Assembly: GCA_041652575.1 (NCBI GenBank)
Contig: JBAZHC010000015.1
Coordinates: 1-64,000, forward strand
DNA length: 64,000 nucleotides
Direction of reading: 5' to 3'
Origin: Phycisphaerae bacterium
GTDB taxonomy: Bacteria > Planctomycetota > Phycisphaerae > Sedimentisphaerales > UBA12454
The notes beneath the pieces are model-generated. The model searched no databases and had not been told where the DNA came from. It saw nothing but the letters and a program-made list of their open reading frames with translations. Shown one piece after another: positions 58,992-64,000 of the stretch (position 1 is the stretch's first letter; every line of letters starts with the position of its first letter). A program made the translations under genes and the position numbers.

Positions 58992-59608
58992 AGTGATACT
59001 CTCCTGTTCTTTAATGCTATTGTTAAAAGGTTCTGTATAATTTTTCCGCCTGTCGGAGTAAGGATACTTTCCGGATGAAACTGCACGCCGAAAATCGGTT
59101 TTTGCTTATGCTGTACTCCCATTACGATACCTTCATACTCGGCGGTTACCGCCAGGCAGTCCGGCACCCTGACGGCGCAGAGACTATGATACCTGCCGGC
59201 CTGGAGCGGATTTTCGAGGCCTTCGAAAATTCCTTTGCCGTTATGGGTAACTCTCGAAGCCTTGCCGTGCATTACCTTCGGCGCGTGGCTGACCGTGCCG
59301 CCGAAGTATTCGACAATAGCCTGATGACCGAGGCACACTCCGAATATCGGAAGTATATCTTTAAAATAGCCTATCGCCTCAATCGTAACGCCTGCTTTTG
59401 CCGGCGTACCGGGGCCGGGAGAGATTATCAGTAAATCAGGCTCAAATTCACCGGCGATTTGTTTAAGAGTTTCCAGCGGCGTATCGGCGCGATAAACTTT
59501 CGCGACGCAGTTTCTTTTGCAGAAGTCATCGACAAGGTTATATGTAAACGAATCGAAGTTGTCGATGAACAGGACTTTCGGATTTTGGCTTGTATCATTC
59601 ATTTTCAT
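58988..59608 (-). CDS. trpG: Anthranilate synthase glutamine amidotransferase subunit
   Basis: The class I amidotransferase has about 206 aa. VLFIDNFDSFTYNLVDDFCK starts the family; LLIISPGPGTPAKAG and the nucleophile in IFGVCLGHQAIVEYFGG follow. The catalytic His-Glu are in FGVQFHPESILTPTGGKIIQ. In a trp operon it is TrpG, although such proteins may also serve folate synthesis as PabA. It overlaps trpE by four bases and trpD by four bases. Confidence 0.95.
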   Translation of the reverse strand: MKMNDTSQNPKVLFIDNFDSFTYNLVDDFCKRNCVAKVYRADTPLETLKQIAGEFEPDLLIISPGPGTPAKAGVTIEAIGYFKDILPIFGVCLGHQAIVEYFGGTVSHAPKVMHGKASRVTHNGKGIFEGLENPLQAGRYHSLCAVRVPDCLAVTAEYEGIVMGVQHKQKPIFGVQFHPESILTPTGGKIIQNLLTIALKNRRVSL

Positions 59609-61209
59609 ATTCCTCTCACCGCCCGCAGGCAGGAATTCGCCTTGTGGCCTGTTTCCTCAAATTCTGTTTTCGGCACGCTGTCATGGACTATACCCGCTCC
59701 TGCGCGAACATAAGCAATATGGTCCTTTACCTGCAGCGAACGTATAGTTATACAGCTATCGAACTGTCCGTCAACGGTTAAATACATTACCGCACCGCCG
59801 TAATAGCCGCGTTTGTTTTTTTCGAGCTGGCGGATGATTTTCATCGCTTCTATTTTTGGGGCGCCTGTCAGCGTTCCCATATTCATCGTCGCAAGATATG
59901 CGCTTAAGGCGTCGAGTTCGCTTGCCAGTGTTCCTTTCACATTGCTTACAAGGTGCATTACCGATTCGTATTTTTCGGCAATCAAAAGTTCGTTTACTAT
60001 TCGCGAACCTTTTTGGGTCACTCTTGCGATATCGTTTCTTGCGAGGTCAACGAGCATCATATGCTCTGCAAGTTCCTTGCGGTCGAGTTTCAGTTCCGCT
60101 TCGTATCTGAAATCGGTATCTGGGTCGATTTTGCCGTTAACTTTGCCTCGCGGTTTTGTTCCGGCAATCGGGCGGATTTCGACCTGACGGTTTTTCGTTC
60201 CGCTGACGCGCAGATTAAGCTCCGGGCTTGCGCCTGTCAGAACTGTATTTGGCGTATTGATGTAAAACATATAGGGCGACGGGTTGAGCTGCCGGAGTTT
60301 TTTATAAACGTCGAGCGGCTCATCGGGGCAAGGCTCCGTAATCGTCCTGCTGAGAACAACCTGAAATATATCGCCGTCGGTGATGTGTTTCTTGGCGGTC
60401 TGAACCATCTGTTCGTATTCCGCCTGTTCGGTATCCGTGCCGGTTTGGGGCAGGGGGCCGAGGTATCTTTTGGGCATTGGCATTTCGGTTTTCAACGTCT
60501 TAAAGTAATAATCGAAGCAGTTTTCGGCATCTGCCATAATTTCATTTTTGTCGTCGCTGGTCATCACGACATTTACGACTATGTAGGCTCTGCCGGTTTT
60601 GTGGTCCATCAGGAAAATATTATCGGCAAAATAAAGTTCGTAATCCGGCACGTCGAGCAGGACATTTTTATTCGCGGGCAGTTTTTCGAACTGGTCGATG
60701 AAGTCGTAACTCAAAGCGCCGAGCATTCCACAGGTAACACGAAACGGCTGTCCTGAAAGTTCGAAAGCGAAATTAACCGCCCTGATAACGTCCATCTGAT
60801 TCACCGCTTTTAATCTGGCTTGTTCGTCGATGATGTCGTGGTCGGGATTGAGACGGCCGGTAATGCGGTCTTTTTCGAATTTTATTTCTTTGCAGAAATC
60901 GAATCTGTCTCTTGCGACAGTCGCGAAATATTTTATCATTCTTTTGCCCACAGGACTCAGCGCAACAATTTGGAAATCGGCGCCTTTGCCGGCGAGATAC
61001 AAGGCCGGCCTGGCCGTGCCGAAAGTCAGTTCTCCCTCGTTTTTGCCGGCAAGGTGGTCCCTGGACTCAAGAAGGCAGCAATGCTGTTTTCGGCCGTAAT
61101 CGCTCAGCTTTGCGAAAAAATCAACCGGCTCGGAAACGTCAATCTCCCTTACAAGCGGGATAATCTGGCCCACTTTCGCGTTATTGATTTTCTGGTTTAA
61201 TTCTGTCAT
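59605..61209 (-). CDS. trpE: Anthranilate synthase component I
   Basis: The 534-aa chorismate-utilising enzyme makes anthranilate with TrpG. The tryptophan-binding LLES motif occurs in HCCLLESRDHLAG, so feedback inhibition is likely. The catalytic half shows GDIFQVVLSRTITEPCPDEP, YMFYINTPNTVLTGASPELN, RPIAGTKPRGKVNGKIDPDT, LVDLARNDIARVTQKGSRIV and NMGTLTGAPKIEAMKIIRQL. It is the first gene of the operon and is preceded by the attenuator. Confidence 0.97.
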   Translation of the reverse strand: MTELNQKINNAKVGQIIPLVREIDVSEPVDFFAKLSDYGRKQHCCLLESRDHLAGKNEGELTFGTARPALYLAGKGADFQIVALSPVGKRMIKYFATVARDRFDFCKEIKFEKDRITGRLNPDHDIIDEQARLKAVNQMDVIRAVNFAFELSGQPFRVTCGMLGALSYDFIDQFEKLPANKNVLLDVPDYELYFADNIFLMDHKTGRAYIVVNVVMTSDDKNEIMADAENCFDYYFKTLKTEMPMPKRYLGPLPQTGTDTEQAEYEQMVQTAKKHITDGDIFQVVLSRTITEPCPDEPLDVYKKLRQLNPSPYMFYINTPNTVLTGASPELNLRVSGTKNRQVEIRPIAGTKPRGKVNGKIDPDTDFRYEAELKLDRKELAEHMMLVDLARNDIARVTQKGSRIVNELLIAEKYESVMHLVSNVKGTLASELDALSAYLATMNMGTLTGAPKIEAMKIIRQLEKNKRGYYGGAVMYLTVDGQFDSCITIRSLQVKDHIAYVRAGAGIVHDSVPKTEFEETGHKANSCLRAVRGI

Positions 61210-61344
61210 ATCTTTTTCTCACACACTTTAAGGTTAATAATATACATCCCGTTAGACCTATTTACAACAATGCAGGCCATACAAATTTTCCTGTTTTCAC
61301 CATATTTAACACCTATTCAAATTTAAAACAGGTCTAACCGGATA

Positions 61345-61378
61345 CAAAAAAAACGACCTGCCGCTACCGACAGGTCGT
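61345..61378 (-). terminator. trp attenuator terminator hairpin (3:4)
   Basis: On the minus strand ACGACCTGTCGGTAGCGGCA continues GGTCGT followed by eight T. Stem ACGACCTG/CAGGTCGT. The 5' arm (segment 3) can instead pair with GACGGGTTGT (segment 2) just after the leader stop, all ten positions pairing with two G-U wobbles. Confidence 0.85.
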
Positions 61379-61432
61379 GAAATTTTATTTTATATATTTT
61401 TTAAAGGTACAGAAAGGCTCACAACCCGTCAG

Positions 61433-61486
61433 CTATTTGACAGGCCACCACCAACCAAAACGAACCTTAGAAAAATTATGAGCCAT
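61433..61486 (-). CDS. trpL: trp operon leader peptide (17 aa, WWW)
   Basis: The frame reads MAHNFSKVRFGWWWPVK-stop, with three consecutive tryptophan codons. It lies 276 bases before trpE on the same strand and ends at a segment CCTGTCA that pairs with TGACGGG. A ribosome stalled at the Trp codons would cover that segment, free TGACGGGTTGT to pair with the terminator's 5' arm, and allow read-through. This is classical attenuation. The start codon lies only ten bases after the predicted -10 box, so the message may be leaderless. Too short for most gene finders. Confidence 0.85.
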   Translation of the reverse strand: MAHNFSKVRFGWWWPVK

Positions 61487-61496
61487 AGTTGTTGTA

Positions 61497-61525
61497 ATAG
61501 TAACAATATAACGGTTTTTTGTCAA
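61497..61525 (-). promoter_or_regulatory. trp operon promoter
   Basis: On the minus strand TTGACA (61520-61525) and TACTAT (61497-61502) have a 17-base spacer. Predicted transcription start is about 61490, close to the leader ATG at 61486. Confidence 0.7.
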
Positions 61526-61596
61526 GCGAATTGTTTTGCGGTTTTTGAATGCTTGCGGAATGAACGGTTTTTGCGTATATTGTTGCTCGATTATCC

Positions 61597-61632
61597 GTCC
61601 TTCGCCCCGATTTTATCGGGGCTGCGAAGGAC
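61597..61632. repeat. Long hairpin upstream of ahcY
   Basis: GTCCTTCGCCCCGA-TTTTA-TCGGGGCTGCGAAGGAC forms an extended stem with one bulge. It has the GC-rich REP style but different ends. Located about 70 bases before ahcY; it could be a terminator-like or mobile hairpin. Confidence 0.5.
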
Positions 61633-61701
61633 AGGTCGGAAATTGTTAAAAAGCCTTAAGATGGTTAAAATAGAGACTGTTGCATAAATTGGAGTAAAAA
61701 A

Positions 61702-63126
61702 ATGAGTATATTGAAATACGACCCGAACCTGCCGTATAAAGTAGCTGATATATCGCTTGCCGAGTGGGGCAGAAAAGAACTGAACCTTGCCCGTAATGAA
61801 ATGCCGGGGCTGATGGCCGTCCGCGCAAAATACGGCAAGGAAAAACCGCTCAAGGGTTTGAAAATCAGCGGGTCCCTGCATATGACGATTCAAACGGCAA
61901 TGCTGATTGAGACGCTTGTCGAACTCGGCGCAAAGGTAAGATGGGCTTCGTGTAATATTTTCAGTACGCAGGACCATGCGGCCGCGGCGGTCGCGAAAGA
62001 AAAACTTGCGGCTGTTTTCGCATGGAAGGGCGAGTCGCTCGATGAATACTGGTGGTGCACCGAGCAGGCTCTTTTGTGGCCTGACGGCGGCGGACCTGAT
62101 TTGATTGTCGATGACGGCGGAGACGCAACACTGATTATTCATCAGGGCGTAAAAATTGAAAAAGATTCTTCGCTGCTGAATGAGACCAGCGATAATCACG
62201 AAATGCAGATAATTATGAGTCGTTTAAAAGCTTCTGTCGCTGAAAATCCGCAGAGGTGGACGAAAATCGCAAAGGCAATCAAAGGTGTTTCCGAAGAAAC
62301 GACAACCGGTGTCGGCAGACTTTATCAAATGCAGAATGACGGCTCTCTGCTGTTCCCGGCGATTAATGTAAACGATTCGGTTACCAAATCAAAATTCGAT
62401 AATCTTTACGGCTGCCGTGAATCGCTGGCCGATGGTTTGAAAAGGGCGACAGATATTATGGTCGCGGGCAAATGCGTTATCGTCTGCGGCTACGGCGATG
62501 TCGGCAAAGGCTGCGCTCAGTCGATGCGCGGCTTCGGCGCAAGGGTAATCATTACGGAAATCGACCCGATATGCGCTTTGCAGGCGGCGATGGAAGGTTA
62601 CGAAGTGAAAACGCTCGAACAGGTAGTAGAGGAAGGCGATATATTCGTAAGCGCTACAGGCTGCTGCAATGTCATCCGCGGCGAACATATGGAAAAGATG
62701 AAAAACGAAGCGATTATCTGCAACATCGGCCATTTCGACCACGAAATACAGATGAGCTATCTCGAAAAAAATCCGAAATGCAAAAAAGAGAATATCAAGC
62801 CGCAGGTTGACAAATGGACCGTTCTTTCCGGAAGGTCGATTATCATTCTCGCCGAGGGCAGGCTGGTAAATCTCGGCTGCGCGACGGGCCATCCGAGTTT
62901 TGTTATGAGCAACAGTTTTACGAACCAGACTCTTGCCCAGATAATGCTCGCCAAAGGCGGCCTTGAGAAAAAAGTTTATACGCTGCCGAAAAAACTCGAT
63001 GAGGAAGTCGCAAGACTTCATCTCGGCCGGTTAAGCGCTTCCCTGACTAAACTTACGCCGGAGCAGGCAAAATATCTAAACATTCCGGCAGAAGGACCGT
63101 TCAAGCCGGAGCATTACAGATACTAA
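61702..63126 (+). CDS. ahcY: S-adenosylhomocysteine hydrolase
   Basis: The 474-aa NAD-dependent enzyme converts SAH to adenosine and homocysteine. It shows KISGSLHMTIQTAMLIETLV, GAKVRWASCNIFSTQDHAAA, GDATLIIHQGVKIEKD, VNDSVTKSKFDNLYGCRESL, GYGDVGKGCAQSMRGFGARV (NAD-binding) and CNIGHFDHEIQMSYL. The C-terminal KPEHYRY is the family's usual end. GGAG lies before the start. No SAH riboswitch was recognised upstream. It supplies homocysteine for the MTHFR fusion. Confidence 0.97.
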   Translation: MSILKYDPNLPYKVADISLAEWGRKELNLARNEMPGLMAVRAKYGKEKPLKGLKISGSLHMTIQTAMLIETLVELGAKVRWASCNIFSTQDHAAAAVAKEKLAAVFAWKGESLDEYWWCTEQALLWPDGGGPDLIVDDGGDATLIIHQGVKIEKDSSLLNETSDNHEMQIIMSRLKASVAENPQRWTKIAKAIKGVSEETTTGVGRLYQMQNDGSLLFPAINVNDSVTKSKFDNLYGCRESLADGLKRATDIMVAGKCVIVCGYGDVGKGCAQSMRGFGARVIITEIDPICALQAAMEGYEVKTLEQVVEEGDIFVSATGCCNVIRGEHMEKMKNEAIICNIGHFDHEIQMSYLEKNPKCKKENIKPQVDKWTVLSGRSIIILAEGRLVNLGCATGHPSFVMSNSFTNQTLAQIMLAKGGLEKKVYTLPKKLDEEVARLHLGRLSASLTKLTPEQAKYLNIPAEGPFKPEHYRY

Positions 63127-63225
63127 AAAGTTAAAATTCGAAATCCGAAACTATTTGGAACATTTGAAAATTAAAATTTTGAATTTGTTTCGTATTTCGG
63201 ATTTCGTGCTTGGGATTTTCTTATT
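63127..63225. other. AT-rich intergenic repeat sequence
   Basis: Mostly AT-rich repeat text (AATTCGAAATCCGAAACTAT, CATTTGAAAATTAAAATTTT), partly self-complementary with ATTTCGGATTTCG. No gene seen. Confidence 0.4.
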
Positions 63226-63633
63226 ATGTGGGAACATTTCGCACATCAGGCTGATATCGGCATAAGAGCCACTGCCGACAGTTTAAGCAGTGCGTTCGAA
63301 GATGCCGCAATCGCTCTTACGGCAATCGTTACAAAGCCGAAAAAAGTGGAAGCCAAAGAATCTGTAAATATAGATTGCAGCGGCAAAAATGAGGAGCTTC
63401 TGTTTGTCAACTGGCTCAACGCCGTTATTTATGAAATGGTTGTGCGAAAGATGCTCTTTAGTAAATTTGATGTTTCAATTGAAAACTTAAAGCTTTCTGC
63501 GAAAATATGGGGCGAAAAGATTAATCAGGAAAAACATTCACCCGCGGTTGAGCCGAAAGCGGTAACTTATAATCAATTGAGCGTAACAGAAGAAAACGGT
63601 AAATGGCTTGCCCAATGTGTAGTTGACGTTTAG
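63226..63633 (+). CDS. Archease
   Basis: The 135-aa protein starts MWEHFAHQADIGIRATADSL, the archease signature with conserved Asp. It continues SAFEDAAIALTAIVTK, EELLFVNWLNAVIYEMVVRK and ends in a conserved VTYNQLSVTEENGKWLAQCV(V)D strand. Archease activates RtcB for GTP-dependent RNA ligation and is encoded just upstream of rtcB here, which supports the call. Confidence 0.92.
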   Translation: MWEHFAHQADIGIRATADSLSSAFEDAAIALTAIVTKPKKVEAKESVNIDCSGKNEELLFVNWLNAVIYEMVVRKMLFSKFDVSIENLKLSAKIWGEKINQEKHSPAVEPKAVTYNQLSVTEENGKWLAQCVVDV

Positions 63634-63684
63634 ACACAGACTAACACGGACTTTTTAGACACGGATTTACACGGATTAACACTG
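63632..63684 (-). repeat. 10-nt GTG-periodic repeat
   Basis: Minus strand reads GTTAATCCGTGTAAATCCGT, continuing with GTCTAAAAAGTCCGTG and TTAGTCTGTGTCTA; GTG recurs about every ten bases. Confidence 0.55.
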
Positions 63685-63700
63685 TTTATAATTTATTTTT

Positions 63701-63728
63701 CTCTGTGTTCTCTGTGAGCTCTGTGGCT
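63701..63728 (+). repeat. 9-nt GTG-periodic repeat upstream of rtcB
   Basis: Three CTCTGTG units (CTCTGTGTT, CTCTGTGAG, CTCTGTGGC), the same core as the copies in the trp operon. In the sense direction, 33 bases before the rtcB start. Confidence 0.7.
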
Positions 63729-63760
63729 ATTTAAATTTTAATATCTCGGTGGCAGAATTT

Positions 63761-64000
63761 ATGGCGAAACCACAATTAAAACAGATTGGCGAATATTGCT
63801 GGCAAATCGAGCCTTTCGGCAAAATGAATGTGCCCGGCGTGATTTTCGCCGACCATAATCTGATAAACGATATCGACGAAAAAACTATGTCGCAGGTTTG
63901 CAATGTCGCCGCTCTGCCGGGAATCGTAAAAGCCTCTTTCGCTATGCCGGACGCTCACATGGGTTATGGATTTCCGATTGGAGGCGTCGCGGCGTTCGAC
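63761..64000 (+). CDS. rtcB: RtcB RNA ligase, N-terminal part (window edge)
   Basis: The first 80 residues are present: MAKPQLKQIGEYCWQIEPFG, then VPGVIFADHNLINDIDEKTM, QVCNVAALPGIVKASFAMPD and AHMGYGFPIGGVAAFD. The DAHMGYGFPIGGVAA segment is diagnostic for RtcB near its metal site. RtcB joins RNA 3'-phosphate or 2',3'-cyclic phosphate ends to 5'-OH ends. The rest lies outside the window. It is preceded by archease. Confidence 0.93.
   Translation, partial: MAKPQLKQIGEYCWQIEPFGKMNVPGVIFADHNLINDIDEKTMSQVCNVAALPGIVKASFAMPDAHMGYGFPIGGVAAFD

Noticed and set aside
61633..61701. SAM or SAH riboswitch before ahcY
   Set aside because: No recognisable conserved core was found in the short leader; only a GC-rich hairpin lies upstream.
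10683..63728. GTG-periodic repeats as a CRISPR array
   Set aside because: Units are 8-10 nt, contiguous and without unique spacers, and no cas gene is present.
1..64000. tRNA, rRNA, tmRNA or 6S RNA genes
   Set aside because: Intergenic regions were read on both strands and no cloverleaf, rRNA core or tmRNA-like ends were recognised; a covariance search was not possible.

Overview
The window looks like the chromosome of a planctomycete, most likely from the Phycisphaerae/Sedimentisphaerales side. This is an inference from gene content. The supporting features are a short Hc1-type histone H1-like protein, AP2/HNH endonuclease genes, S23-type four-helix-bundle genes, many GGGGCTAA-tailed hairpins, and a c-di-AMP pair cdaA-ybbR. 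No rRNA or tRNA gene was recognised. Most of the sequence is ordinary, densely packed housekeeping DNA. It is interrupted by two accessory stretches and by many short dispersed repeats.

Layout. 1-4.1 kb: cdaA-ybbR with a small lipoprotein, a YbgC-type thioesterase and a membrane protein, followed by a broken second copy of the thioesterase 3' end. 4.2-8.3 kb: accessory, AT-rich region holding an imperfect palindrome, unknown genes, debris of two DNA-modification genes, a four-helix-bundle suffix protein, an AP2/HNH endonuclease and two remnants of that endonuclease's 3' end. 8.3-21.9 kb: NfeD/ClpP-like protease, trpC, DUF1844 protein, smpB, dus, a GT-C glycosyltransferase, a heavy-metal exporter with a Fur-family regulator carrying two operators, glnS, a degenerate UvrC-like gene, a fabZ-like gene, an Hc1-like protein and a flavodoxin. 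22.1-27.2 kb: an AT-rich, tightly coupled five-gene operon of unknown purpose (AIG2-fold protein, D12-class DNA adenine methylase, membrane PLD-like protein, beta-RFAP-synthase-like GHMP protein, HAM1/P-loop kinase/winged-helix fusion). This is the best candidate here for an undescribed system. 27.3-42.5 kb: clpB, alkaline phosphatase, rnr, rpsT, a TPR protein, a frameshifted PAS sensor, a PEGA lipoprotein and csrA. 42.6-44.3 kb: an HNH gene and a frameshifted REP-associated tyrosine transposase (RAYT) flanked by REP hairpins. 44.3-50.5 kb: tmk-holB-PSP1-metG with a four-helix-bundle cassette inserted. 50.6-64 kb: thyX, a homocysteine methyltransferase/MTHFR fusion, accBC, trpEGDFBA, ahcY, archease and the start of rtcB.

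How genes work together. trpE-G-D-F-B-A plus the distant trpC make the complete tryptophan branch. Upstream of trpE there is a textbook transcription attenuator: a 17-codon leader peptide with three consecutive Trp codons, mutually exclusive pairings 1:2, 2:3 and 3:4, and a T8 terminator. The MTHFR/homocysteine methyltransferase fusion and AhcY belong to the methionine/SAM cycle. AccB and AccC start fatty-acid synthesis, and ThyX and Tmk supply dTTP. Archease sits next to RtcB for RNA ligation.

Repeats are a major theme. There are at least nine hairpins with fixed AACCC...GGGCTAA ends but co-varying stems. GTG-containing tandem repeats with 8, 9 or 10 nt periods often lie just before start codons, including two inside the trp operon. 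Two ~120 bp imperfect palindromes share the same loop.
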